Source of the DNA: Tumebacillus permanentifrigoris
GTDB taxonomy: Bacteria; Bacillota; Bacilli; Tumebacillales; Tumebacillaceae
Assembly: GCF_003148565.1 (NCBI RefSeq)
Contig: NZ_QGGL01000002.1
Span: forward strand, 1 to 64,000
Length of the DNA: 64,000 nt
Direction of reading: 5' to 3'
Part shown: positions 24,944-34,700 of the stretch, piece by piece
Position numbering within the stretch: the first letter of the stretch is position 1
Layout: the number at the start of each line of letters is the position of its first letter
The notes under the pieces: model-generated
What the model was told of the DNA's origin: nothing
What the model saw: only the letters and a program-made list of their open reading frames with translations
The model's database searches: none
Program-made: the position numbers and the translations under genes

Positions 24944-25945
24944 TTAGGACCATCGGATGCTGTCCGCGCCGTAGAGGATCGGACGACGCGACTGGCCTTG
25001 GAACACCGCCTGTTCCAGTCGATCGGCGAAGACGTCGGCGCTTTTTTTCAAGCGGGCGTACTGCGAGATGTGACGGTATGCCGCGTGCGGGAACGCGAGG
25101 TAGGCGTCGATCACGATCACGTCCTGCTCGTGGAGCTGCCCAGACTCAGCGTAGGAATCGAGGAACAGCCGCGCCATGTCGTACTCGCCCTTCTCGACCA
25201 GCCCATGTGCAAACTTGGCGGCATCATAGAGGGACAGGTCGGCAATCGCGTCATCGATGTGCATCGTCGCGACACGGCCCTCCATGTTGATGCGCAGGTC
25301 AGCGAGGCGGTAGTCCCCGACAGAGAATTCCCCCTCCTGTTCAGCGCGGCGGGCGGTTTCCTCGTAATGCCCGACCGTCAGCCCCTCGACCGCCGCTCCG
25401 ATCTGCTCGGCAACCCAGTCATAGTGCTCCAAAAAGCGTTCTTGCATCGCGTTGCGCGAACGCTGCTCCGCCCATTGTTCATGGCGTTGCGCCAGTTCGT
25501 CGCCCGCTTGGGTGAAGCGCTGCAACCAGGTGCCGTGGCGTTTGGGCAACGCGATGTCGGCATCGAGCTGTAACCCTTTGCAGGCTTGGTGCAGGTGGGC
25601 GAGGTTGCGCCCGATGAGGCGCATGTCGAGCGGCATCACTTCCGGTGTTCGTCCTTCCCAATCGTCTGCCAGCGTAAAAACCTGCTCGTCGATCACGATC
25701 CACGACTCGTCGTACAGCGAACGGATGTGCCGTGGGATGCGGCGGAATCCCTGCTTGGCGAGGTGCTCCCATAGCGCATGGCGTCGACCCACCACTTTTT
25801 CATCCGTATCGATACGCAGGCGCTTCACGCCGCGGTCGCTGTCCACCAGAACGGTCTGTGGGTTGAGCGGCATGATCCCGCGAACGCGCATGCCATACCG
25901 GGGCAGTACAGATTCGAGGATCACATCTACTTGCGCACTGTCCAT
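24944..25945 (-). CDS. CotS-family spore coat protein (333 aa), degenerate
   Basis: The length and pattern match CotS-like coat proteins: an early strand QTVLVDSDRGVKRLRID, YDESWIVIDEQVFTLADDWEG, LAHLHQACKGL and the region RVATMHIDDAIADLSLYDAA where the kinase metal loop would be. The HGD loop and the DFD loop are not conserved, so it is probably structural. It is the first gene of the CotS-ManC-CotS unit and is separated from the SpoVID-like gene by a strong terminator. Confidence 0.7.
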   Translation of the reverse strand: MDSAQVDVILESVLPRYGMRVRGIMPLNPQTVLVDSDRGVKRLRIDTDEKVVGRRHALWEHLAKQGFRRIPRHIRSLYDESWIVIDEQVFTLADDWEGRTPEVMPLDMRLIGRNLAHLHQACKGLQLDADIALPKRHGTWLQRFTQAGDELAQRHEQWAEQRSRNAMQERFLEHYDWVAEQIGAAVEGLTVGHYEETARRAEQEGEFSVGDYRLADLRINMEGRVATMHIDDAIADLSLYDAAKFAHGLVEKGEYDMARLFLDSYAESGQLHEQDVIVIDAYLAFPHAAYRHISQYARLKKSADVFADRLEQAVFQGQSRRPILYGADSIRWS

Positions 25946-26002
25946 ACTTCTCCCCTCCCTTTTCTTGCTGTAAGCCTATGCGTTTGTACCAGCGAGTAGA
26001 CG

Positions 26003-26043
26003 AAAAAAACAAGCCGGACAACTTGTCGTCCGGCTTGTTTTTT
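26003..26043. terminator. Bidirectional terminator after the SpoVID-like gene
   Basis: AACAAGCCGGAC pairs perfectly with GTCCGGCTTGTT around AACTTGTC and is flanked by A and T runs. Confidence 0.9.
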
Positions 26044-26046
26044 GCA

Positions 26047-27999
26047 TTAGCGGCGCTTCGTCGGGATGTAGAGAATCTGTCCGGCTTCCACCTCTTGACG
26101 TTGCAGGCGGTTGGCGCGTTGCAATTCCGAAGGCGTGGTGTTGTACTGTTCTGCGAGATCGCCGAGCGAGTCTGCCTCGTGGACGATGCGGAACTTCAGC
26201 GTGGTCTTGGTTTCTTTCTGGCGCAGGAAGTTGCCCCAGACCGAGTCATGTGCGCTGTCGTACTGGCTGTAGACGGGCGGCACATCTTCGATGCTGTTGC
26301 CGTTGTTACCATTGTTGGAAACGATGGCGCGCTCCGTGATGCTGCCACCGTTGTTGCCGACGATGGAACCGAACGTATGGCTTTCTTGTTCACGAGGCCG
26401 CGACTCGCCGAGCAGGGCGGAAAGTTTGACGCCTGTGGATGGGTCAAACGACGACTTGCTGCCCACCGACAGTTTCGGGCCGCTGGCATGTGGCTGCTCG
26501 ACGACTTCAGGGGCTGCCAAGATCACTTGCGACTCTGGCACCTCATCTTCGAACTCATACTCGGCTTCGATCTGTTCGGCAACAACATCGAGGATCGGGC
26601 GGTCAGTGTCTTCGGCGTTGGACTCATCCTGTGCCTCGACAGTTTCGGTTGCCTCTACTGCCTCCACCGCATCTATTGAATCCAAGGCTTGTGCAGACGG
26701 AACTTCCTCGTCATGTACCACTTCCTCGTACACGCTCTGCTCGTGTTGCGCGACTTCTGAAACCGCCTCTGATCGCACATCTTCCTCATAGTGGCTGAGT
26801 TCCGTCAGCTCGTGGACATCCGTATCCTCCACGACAAATGCGTCCTCATCGACCGGGGACGGGGTGCCGTGCTGAGCGACGATGCGGTTGTACGCCTCGT
26901 GGTACGAAGTAGACGCCGAGGACTGGATCGGTTGATACGGCTGAAGCGGCGGTTCGAAGCTTCCTTCTTGCAGAAACGCCTCCGGTTGGAACGCTTGGGC
27001 TTGTTCGAACAGGTTTCGCTGCAACTCTTCCAGATTATTCACTTGGAATTGGTCCAGCACTTCGCGGGATGCTTGCTCGAAGTCGATGTCCTGCAACTCT
27101 GGAAACTGACGTCGCGCATCTTCGAACATCGCCTGTGCTTGGTCGAACAGATCCTGCTCGTTCAACGGCAAGGCGTGTGGGAAAATCTGATCGACCGCTT
27201 CCGGCACCGGGAATACCAAGCGCGGGTCAGGCGTGAACAAGATCACATCGTCATCCTCAGATTCCTCCTGCTCAGCGGTGTATTCCGCCTGCGCACTCTG
27301 CGCATCTGGGGCTGGCGATTCGATCAACCAGTCATCCTCCGATGTGGGCGCCTCGACCGCATCGAGCTGTTGGCGGTAGTTGGACGCCCACGCGTTTTCA
27401 AACGGAGCCTCGAACTCCTCCTCTTCCAGCGCGGGAGGCACGATCGCCCGCGACTCCTCCTGATCGAGCAGGTGGTCAAGCGAGGTCGCAGGCTTGACTC
27501 CCTCTTCCTGTGAGCCACAGCGGAACACATACCCCTCCTGCCCGGACAGCCCTTGCAAGACCAACTCCGCGCGCAGATGGATCGTCTCCTCGCCCAGCAC
27601 GTGGACGTTCCACTGGCCGATCTTGGGGTTGACGTACAGCGAGCCGGATTCACGCTGGTGTACCTCTTGTGCAGTCACTGGCACTTGCAGCAAAAACGGC
27701 AAGCGGTGATGGAACGGCAACACCGGAGCATCCGACAATTCCTCTCCAGCGGCAAATACATCTCGATCATCGAACGCATCTGGCAACTCCGCCTCGCCGT
27801 CCTCCTCTTCCACCTGACGGAAAAACCCGCTGAACGAAAGCGCCCCGCGCAACACATACAGATCGTCTTCTACATCAAATCCAGTGATCTCCGTCGCGAC
27901 CGTCGCGTCTTCCACTTCCTCTTGGCCGCGCACACCTTCTATCGTGATTTGCTGGTCGACATGAATCCGAATCGACGGCTTGTTTTCCGACTCCGCCAC
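26047..27999 (-). CDS. spoVID: SpoVID-like spore coat morphogenesis protein with LysM (650 aa)
   Basis: The N-terminal 170 residues have the beta-rich SpoVID pattern (SIRIHVDQQITIEGV, YVLRGALSFSGFF, LPFLLQVPV). The middle 400 residues are acidic, low complexity and Gln/Glu-rich. The last 45 residues form a LysM domain (HEADSLGDLAEQYNTTPSEL ... ILYIPTKRR). SpoVID sits on the forespore surface, binds SpoIVA and drives coat encasement. The product is longer than the roughly 575 residues I recall for B. subtilis, mainly in the acidic part. Translation probably starts at GTG (27999), with AAGGAGGG 7 bases before it. It is monocistronic, and the CotS-ManC genes follow. Confidence 0.8.
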   Translation of the reverse strand: MAESENKPSIRIHVDQQITIEGVRGQEEVEDATVATEITGFDVEDDLYVLRGALSFSGFFRQVEEEDGEAELPDAFDDRDVFAAGEELSDAPVLPFHHRLPFLLQVPVTAQEVHQRESGSLYVNPKIGQWNVHVLGEETIHLRAELVLQGLSGQEGYVFRCGSQEEGVKPATSLDHLLDQEESRAIVPPALEEEEFEAPFENAWASNYRQQLDAVEAPTSEDDWLIESPAPDAQSAQAEYTAEQEESEDDDVILFTPDPRLVFPVPEAVDQIFPHALPLNEQDLFDQAQAMFEDARRQFPELQDIDFEQASREVLDQFQVNNLEELQRNLFEQAQAFQPEAFLQEGSFEPPLQPYQPIQSSASTSYHEAYNRIVAQHGTPSPVDEDAFVVEDTDVHELTELSHYEEDVRSEAVSEVAQHEQSVYEEVVHDEEVPSAQALDSIDAVEAVEATETVEAQDESNAEDTDRPILDVVAEQIEAEYEFEDEVPESQVILAAPEVVEQPHASGPKLSVGSKSSFDPSTGVKLSALLGESRPREQESHTFGSIVGNNGGSITERAIVSNNGNNGNSIEDVPPVYSQYDSAHDSVWGNFLRQKETKTTLKFRIVHEADSLGDLAEQYNTTPSELQRANRLQRQEVEAGQILYIPTKRR

Positions 28000-28065
28000 A
28001 CACAGTCCCTCCTTCGTTCACTAACGTCACGTTCATATCTATGAAACTGCCTGTACCCATATGCC

Positions 28066-28102
28066 ACAAAAAAAGATGTGTCCGGTTCCCCGAACACATC
28101 TC
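28066..28102 (-). terminator. Rho-independent terminator after the oxidoreductase
   Basis: AGATGTGT and ACACATCT pair, with a further CCGG-type inner stem. On the minus strand seven T residues follow. Confidence 0.85.
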
Positions 28103-28124
28103 TTCCATTATAAGAACTCTCATT

Positions 28125-29591
28125 TTATGATTGCTTCCAAGCTTCGATGATCGCCTGCGCCGTTTGCCGTGCCGAACGCATTGCGCCATAGACGCCATGC
28201 CCAGAATTCGTCCAGTGTCCTGCCGCATACAGTCCAGAGATCGCCGTCGGTCCGGCGGCGCTTTTGCTCCACGGTTGGTTGTACGATTTCTTCCAGCCAT
28301 ACACCGCCCCATTGGTGTTGCCCGTGTAGCGTCTGACCGTGCGCGGCGTGGCGACTTCCAACTGCTCGATGCGCTCGCGAAGACCGGGCAAGTGCGTTTC
28401 CAACATCTGCAACGCAGCTTCGGTCACGAACTCTTTTCCCCGTTCCTCGCGCACCACTTCGACGAGCTCCGCATCGCACCCGATCTGAAACGCTACGATC
28501 GACTTGCCTTCGGGAGCCAGTCGCGGATCGGTGCTCGTCGGGCGGGTGACGATGAACCAGCCACCGAGTTCTGGGTGCAGCGGGTTGAATCCGTTGTTGT
28601 CTTTGTGGAAGTTCTCCTGCGGGTACACGATCATCTCATGCGGCAGTTGCGACTCCCAGCCATCGTTGCGAATCCCTGCGTACAACAGGATCGCCGAGTG
28701 CGAGGAGCGCATCCGTTGAATCTCTCCTGCCAAACCTGCGGGCAGGTTCTCGGATGCCACCAGTGTCGAGAACGTGGTCTTCATGTCCGCGTTGGTGACG
28801 ACTGTGGTGGCCCGGTATTCCTCCCCCTTTTTCGTGCGCACGCCGGTTACACGGCCATCCTCGATCAAGATCTTGTCCACGCGGGTGCGCAACTTGACCT
28901 CGCCACCGTCACGAGTAATCGCATACGACAGTGCGTCCGCAAGTTTTTGCGAACTGCCTTCCGTGTAGAACGCCCCTCCATGATACGAGGCCAACACCCC
29001 CATGAAGAACAGCGTCTCCAACTCATCTGGCGTCGCCCCGATGTAGGGAAATAGCGAGGTGATCAGGAAGCGAATGCGTGGATTGCGGAACCTTCCTGCG
29101 AGGTATTGGTCAACTGGCTTGCGGTGAAACTCCGGCAAGCGATGCAACAAGTTCGGTGTCAGTTTCTCGGAGTCGAGGATCGCGTTTCCAAAGTCGCGGA
29201 TCTCGCTCATCGTCTCCTTGATCGCCACGGCTTCGTCTGGGAACCACCCCACCAACGCCGCAGCAAACTCATCCAGATTGGCCGGGATGTCATAGGAATC
29301 GTTGCCGATCTGCACCCGGTACATCGGGGAGACTTCCACCAGCGGCAACCGGTCCAGCACGTCGAGCTCTTGCAGAATCTTATGTCCAGAACCGCCCTCC
29401 TCCATGCCGCCCATCAAGTGTACCGACACGTCGAACAGGTAGGGACCTCTACGAAATGTGCTGGCACAACCACCTACAACATAGTGTTGCTCCAGCAACA
29501 GCACCTTCGCGCCATTTCTCGCCAACAACGCAGCCGTAGTCAATCCGCCTAACCCTGCACCAATGACGATGACGTCATATCGCTGAGACAT
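28125..29591 (-). CDS. FAD-dependent oxidoreductase, CrtI/carotenoid isomerase-like (488 aa)
   Basis: It opens with a dinucleotide-binding motif VIVIGAGLGGLTTAALLARN and the LLLEQHYVVGGCASTF extension. It closes with LYAAGHWTNSGHGVYGAMRS, the FAD-contacting C-terminus of the phytoene desaturase/CrtISO/RetSat superfamily. This family saturates, desaturates or isomerises polyenes, but many bacterial members have unknown substrates. No carotenoid gene is near. AAAGGAG lies 11 bases before the ATG. It is a single-gene unit bounded by terminators. Confidence 0.75.
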   Translation of the reverse strand: MSQRYDVIVIGAGLGGLTTAALLARNGAKVLLLEQHYVVGGCASTFRRGPYLFDVSVHLMGGMEEGGSGHKILQELDVLDRLPLVEVSPMYRVQIGNDSYDIPANLDEFAAALVGWFPDEAVAIKETMSEIRDFGNAILDSEKLTPNLLHRLPEFHRKPVDQYLAGRFRNPRIRFLITSLFPYIGATPDELETLFFMGVLASYHGGAFYTEGSSQKLADALSYAITRDGGEVKLRTRVDKILIEDGRVTGVRTKKGEEYRATTVVTNADMKTTFSTLVASENLPAGLAGEIQRMRSSHSAILLYAGIRNDGWESQLPHEMIVYPQENFHKDNNGFNPLHPELGGWFIVTRPTSTDPRLAPEGKSIVAFQIGCDAELVEVVREERGKEFVTEAALQMLETHLPGLRERIEQLEVATPRTVRRYTGNTNGAVYGWKKSYNQPWSKSAAGPTAISGLYAAGHWTNSGHGVYGAMRSARQTAQAIIEAWKQS

Positions 29592-29696
29592 TCGGCATCA
29601 GGCTCCTTTCGAGTATTTGGTAAATGATGTCACATAAATTATAACCATCAACTCACAGAAGGTAAATGATATCTTGTTATTTTAAAATTATTGTAA

Positions 29697-29736
29697 TAAA
29701 AAAGAGATGTGCCGGTTATCGACACATCTCTTTTTT
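29697..29736. terminator. Bidirectional terminator
   Basis: AGAGATGTG pairs with CACATCTCT around an 11-base loop, with A and T runs on the two sides. It follows the DUF4097 gene. Confidence 0.85.
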
Positions 29737-29746
29737 GCACAGGGTG

Positions 29747-30607
29747 TTAGTTGGACACTTTGCCGAGCTCGAAGTCGCCGGAGTGCGAGGAGACTTTGAG
29801 CAGCGGTGCATTGCCGCTTGCATTGTTGGTCATGCCGACGATGTGTTGCTTGTCATTGGTCTGCGTGGTGAGCGGGAGGCCCAGTTTCAGGCTATCGGCC
29901 GACTTGGCTTCGACATCGACGCGCACCGCGCTGGTTTCCGGCAGGAACACGCGGGTGTCGCCAGAGTGGGTTTCGACCGAGACGTCCTTCAGCATCTCCG
30001 CCATCGAGAGCGACACATCGCCGGATTGCACCGTGACGTTGACGTGACCGGACATTTTGTCAAACTTCATGTTGCCTGACTGCGCGGATGCGATGAACTC
30101 GTCGCCTTTGAAGCCTGCGACTTTGGTGTTGCCCGATTGCACATCGATGGTGAACTGCTTCGCTTCAAACGGATCGACCGTGATGTCGCCGGAGGAGCTT
30201 TCCAATTTGATAGAGTTGTAGACTTTCTTCGGCACTTGCACATCCAGTTGCAGTTTGCCGGTGCCCAAGTTGAGGAACTGGCTCGGCTTTTTCGCGATGA
30301 TCGTCAGTTGCGAACCGCTGAGCGTCGCGTTGAGCATAGTGTCTTTTTCCTTCTCGATGTCTTTCTCGCCAAGCGTGCCCTTCAGCGAGACTTGGATCTT
30401 GTCACCGTCGATCGGAATCAAATGGATCTCAGCTGCAGAGGATTGGATCTGCAGGGAGGTAACGTCCTTGCCATCAAAGCTCTTTTCCAGATCCAGCGAA
30501 GACTCCTTGCCAGTGAGTGCCGTACTGCTGCATCCGACCATCGTCGCGGCCAATGCCAATACTGCAAAACCCATCGTCACTTTCGAACCCATGTTGTTAC
30601 GCTTCAT
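29747..30607 (-). CDS. DUF4097-family lipoprotein (286 aa)
   Basis: A lipoprotein signal peptide ends in the lipobox ATMVGC (Cys about residue 26). The rest is a right-handed beta-strand repeat with recurrent SSGDI, QSGNTK, QSGDVS and HSGDTR steps, characteristic of DUF4097/LiaG-like adhesin-fold proteins. It would sit on the outer face of the membrane. The gene overlaps the DUF1700 gene by 11 bases. The PadR-DUF1700-DUF4097 trio is common in Firmicutes and is thought to respond to envelope stress. Confidence 0.8.
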   Translation of the reverse strand: MKRNNMGSKVTMGFAVLALAATMVGCSSTALTGKESSLDLEKSFDGKDVTSLQIQSSAAEIHLIPIDGDKIQVSLKGTLGEKDIEKEKDTMLNATLSGSQLTIIAKKPSQFLNLGTGKLQLDVQVPKKVYNSIKLESSSGDITVDPFEAKQFTIDVQSGNTKVAGFKGDEFIASAQSGNMKFDKMSGHVNVTVQSGDVSLSMAEMLKDVSVETHSGDTRVFLPETSAVRVDVEAKSADSLKLGLPLTTQTNDKQHIVGMTNNASGNAPLLKVSSHSGDFELGKVSN

Positions 30608-31160
30608 TGTTAGTATTCCCCTTTACAAGCTTCACGTTGTAAGCCAGATATTTGAGTACCCATTTGTACATCCATTTGGTCACCCAGATCAAGCCCCGTC
30701 CCAAGAAGTAGCCTACTCCGGAGAGCAAGAGCGCGAGTACGAATTGCAATACATCCGAACCTGTGGTCGGAAACCCATTCATATAGAAAAATACCAATGG
30801 CGAACCCAAGAAGGCGAGGGCGACCGCATACAGGCCAAGCATCAGCCCGACGATCGCGAAAAACGGACCTGCCAGCAAGACGAGGTTGAAAAACCCCAGG
30901 CTCGCGGCCGTAAAGAAGGCGTGGAACAGTTTCCCCAGCGAAAACTCCTCGTGCGCTTGTTCAATTAAGGCGGTGGCCTTGAGTTCCTTGGCCAAGGTCT
31001 TCGGATTGCCGAGCGCAAGGGCTACCCCCGCCTCGTCCCGACCTTCTGCACAGGCGATTTCAAAGTGTTCACGATATTCCGCCAAGATCTCGTTGCGCTC
31101 GTCTCCATCGATCCCGCGCAATTCAGCCTCCAGCGCTTTCAAGAAATTATCCTTGTTCAT
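30597..31160 (-). CDS. DUF1700 (HAAS-domain) membrane protein (187 aa)
   Basis: The cytosolic N-terminal domain (FLKALEAELRGIDGDERNEI, then YREHFEIACAEG and LGNPKTLAKEL) is the classic DUF1700 signature. Four membrane segments follow. Proteins of this type act with a PadR repressor, possibly sequestering it at the membrane. The start overlaps the PadR gene by 14 bases and the end overlaps the DUF4097 gene. Confidence 0.85.
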   Translation of the reverse strand: MNKDNFLKALEAELRGIDGDERNEILAEYREHFEIACAEGRDEAGVALALGNPKTLAKELKATALIEQAHEEFSLGKLFHAFFTAASLGFFNLVLLAGPFFAIVGLMLGLYAVALAFLGSPLVFFYMNGFPTTGSDVLQFVLALLLSGVGYFLGRGLIWVTKWMYKWVLKYLAYNVKLVKGNTNNEA

Positions 31161-31479
31161 GGCGTCCTCCTTGGAAGATCACAGAATTGACTCGCCCGAC
31201 AAATACATCCCATTCGCGCATCAGGTCATCCCGATAGCGCTGGCCCCCCTCGGTCAGCCGGTAGTACTTGCGCGGCGGCCCTTCATGAGACTCTGCGAGG
31301 TAGGTGGTGAAGTACCCCTCCTTCGTAAGGCGACGCAGCAGCGGATAGATCGTACCTTCTGAGATCTCGATGTATTTGGAGATGTTGTTGACCAGTTCAT
31401 AGCCGTACAGGTCTTGCTGACCCACTAATACGAGTACACACAACTCGAGTACACCCTTTTTAAATTGTATATTTTCCAT
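31147..31479 (-). CDS. PadR-family transcriptional regulator (110 aa)
   Basis: It has the PadR winged helix with LYGYELVNNIS, the recognition helix SEGTIYPLLRRLTKEGY and the wing GPPRKYYRLTEGGQ. The length is typical of PadR-s1 proteins with a short C-terminal dimer helix. It probably represses its own operon and responds to the membrane partner encoded next. It also faces the RND pump gene across a 270-base region, so control of that pump is possible. AAAGGA precedes the ATG closely. Confidence 0.9.
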   Translation of the reverse strand: MENIQFKKGVLELCVLVLVGQQDLYGYELVNNISKYIEISEGTIYPLLRRLTKEGYFTTYLAESHEGPPRKYYRLTEGGQRYRDDLMREWDVFVGRVNSVIFQGGRHEQG

Positions 31480-31644
31480 GTCCTTTCATCAACTCTCCTT
31501 TCTACCTGAAAATTAACCTTGTCAATTGTGCTCCTTGTGGTTTATTATAACACCAGCTACCTTGCAATGAAAGGTACTGTTCAAAATAATTTTTCCGCAT
31601 CCCTCACTGCTCTGATCATTCGACAAAAAGAAAGGAAATTTTAC

Positions 31645-31755
31645 ATGATGGGAGGAAATGATCAACCTCAAATCGAAATACAAACGGGACATCATGTTAA
31701 ATCAGAGTTGCCACCTAAATACATCGGTATAAGAACAGGAGTGAACAGCCCGTGA
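31645..31755 (+). CDS. Possible leader peptide of the RND pump (36 aa)
   Basis: An AAAGGA site precedes ATGATG at 31645. The 36-residue frame (MMGGNDQPQIEIQTGHHVKS and on) ends with a TGA overlapping the GTG start of the pump by four bases. This suggests translational coupling or a leader. It could also be a chance frame. Confidence 0.35.
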   Translation: MMGGNDQPQIEIQTGHHVKSELPPKYIGIRTGVNSP

Positions 31756-34700
31756 CTCAATTAACAAAATTCTCCTTGCGAAATCCCATCGCAATCCTCA
31801 TCATCGTCCTACTGATCGCGATTGGTGGTGTCTATTCCACGACCAAACTCAATCAAGAGATGATGCCTGACGTCACCCCAGCGGCGATCTACGTCAACGT
31901 GGTGTGGCCGGGAGCTTCCTCCCAAGAGGTGATGAACACCGTCACCAAACCTCTGGAGCGTTCGTTGCAAAACGTCGAAGGGGTTCAGAAAGTCAACTCC
32001 AGTTCCTCCGATTCGGTTTCCTTCATCCGTCTCGAATTCGATCAAGGTGCAGACCGCGATCTGAAGAAGAGCAAGGTTGAGGAAGCGATTGCAAATGTCA
32101 CCCTGCCACAGAACGCGATGACACCGAACATCATCAAAGGCGGTTCGAGCACCGTTCCGATCCTCTTCGCCGCGGTCGTCCCCAAAGGTTCGCTCTCGGC
32201 CGATGAATTCCAAGCGGAAGTTCGTGACCATGTCATCCCTGATATGAAATCGGTCAGTGGCGTCGGCGGTATCGAAGCGACCGGCCTGAACGCAACGAAG
32301 ATCATGATCTCCGTCGACCCTGAGAAACTCAAGTCGCAAAAAGTAACCTACCAACAAGTTACCCAAGTGTTGCAAGGGCAAAATGTCAACGCTCCGCTGG
32401 GTGTCGTCACCCTGAACAAAATGAACGAGACCGTCACGCTCAACGGCGCGCTGGCCTCGCTCGATCAAATCAGCAATCTCTCCTTGAGCCCGAATCTGCG
32501 CTTGAAGGATGTTGCAAGTGTTCAAAAAGTCGAATCCACAGAGACGGTCACTACGGTTGATAACAAACCGGGCGTTGGCATCTCTTTAATGAAGAACATC
32601 GACGCGAACACCGTAAAAGTCGTAGCCGATCTCAAAGACATGATGGCTCAAAACAGTAAAGTTGAGCTGAAAGTCATCTACGATTCCTCGGAAGCGATCT
32701 CCGAATCGGTGTTCAGTATGGCGCGCGAAGGCGGCCTTGGTGCTGTGTTCGCAGCCCTGCTGATCCTGTTGTTCCTGCGCAACTTCCGCGCAACTGTGAT
32801 CTCGGTCGTCTCGATTCCACTGTCGATCCTGATCACGCTGATCATGCTCCAACAGTTCCATATCGCGCTGAACCTGATGTCGCTGGCCGGGATGATCGTC
32901 GCGACCGGTCGTGTTGTCGACGACTCCATCGTCGTCATCGAGAACATCATGCGCCGTCTGCAAAATGAAAAAATGAGCTACGAACTGATCCTGGATTCGC
33001 TGCGCGAAGTCGTCAAAGCGATCACGTCCTCTACACTGACGACCGTCGCCGTATTTGCACCGCTCGGCTTGGTCAGCGGCCTGATCGGGATCGTGTTCGG
33101 CCCGTTCGCGATCACCGTCGTGCTCTGCCTGATCGCATCGCTGATCGTCTCGATCACCGTCGTGCCGATGTTGGCCTACCTGATGATGCGCAAGTATGGT
33201 TCGAGCAATCATGGCGATCACCAAGGCACGATGGCCAAGCGTTACAAAAAAGCGCTGGAATGGTCGCTCAACCACAAAGCCATCGTGTTGATCCTCTCGT
33301 TCGTCGTCCTCGGCGGCTCGATCCCACTGGGCATGAGTGCAGGCTTCACGTTCCTCCCCAGTGAACAGAACAAAGTCGTCGGCTTGACGCTGACATTGCC
33401 ACGCGGCACCGACCTCACGGAAGTGCACAACGCAGCCAAGAACATCGACGAAAAACTGCGCGCCGACAGCCGCTCGGAAACGGTTGAGATGGTCGTCGGG
33501 ACTCCGAAAGGCCAAGGCAAGGAAGCGACCGTTACCAATGTCACCAACTGGTACGTCCTCCTGAAACCGAACACCGATATCGTCAAGTACATCGATGAAA
33601 AGAAATCCGAACTGAAACCGAACCGTGAATTCACCACGCTGGAACTGTTCCAAGTTCCGAATGCAGCCAACGGTGCCGACGTACAAATTATCGTCAACGG
33701 CCCGAACAAGGAATCGATCAAAAAAGCGGCTGAGAAAATCACCGAGATCGTCAAAGGCGTTGAAGGCACCGAAAACGTCAAAAACAACCTGCAAGAAGGT
33801 CTCAAAGGCGTGGAAATCAAAGTTCGCCACGACGATGCCCTCCTGCACGGTCTGACCTCCGGTCAAGCGTCCCAGATGATCCGCCCGTACCTCACGGAGC
33901 AAAAGATCGGAACGATCTCCAACGGCAGCAAACAAGACGATCTGTTCATGCAACTGACCCCGGTCAACGGCATCCAATCGCTTGACGTGATCGCCAATCT
34001 GGAATTGGTCGACCCGACTGGCAAACTGTTCAAAGTCAAGGACATCGCAGATGTCCAAGAAGTTGAGCAACCAGGCGCCCTGCAACTCCAGAATGGCAAT
34101 GAATACGCATCTGTATCTGCTGGGATCATCTCGGATGACAAGTCCTCCACGTCCAGCAAGATCAAGGATGCCCTGAAGGGTGTCACCCTCGAAAACGGCG
34201 CTTCCTACTCGCTGGGCGGCGCAAACCAACAGATCGCCAACATGGTCAAAGACATGATCATCGCCTTCATCATCGCCATCGGCGCGGTCTACATCGTCCT
34301 CGTCGTGACGTTTGGAGAAGGAAAAGCACCATTCGCCATCCTGTTCTCGATCCCGTTCGCGATTATCGGCTCCATGATCGGGATCAAGCTATCCGGCCAG
34401 CCGATTTCGTTGCCGTCGATGATCGGTTTCCTGATGTTGATCGGGATCGTCGTCACCAACGCGATCGTCCTGCTCGACCGTGCCAACCAGAACCTCGAGA
34501 AGGGTGTATCGATCCGCGAAGCACTGGTCAACGCAGGCGGCGTGCGTCTCCGTCCGATCCTGATGACGGCAATTGCGACGATGTTCGCGATTCTGCCGCT
34601 GACCTTGGGCCTCGGTTCCTCGATGGTCATCTCGCAAGGTCTGGCGGTCGTCGTCATGGGCGGTCTGATCTCCTCGACCTTCCTGACCCTGTTCATCGTC

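Noticed and set aside
32586-34229. 547-residue minus-strand frame inside the RND pump gene
   Set aside because: It is antisense to a strongly conserved efflux gene, with skewed Asp/Arg composition.
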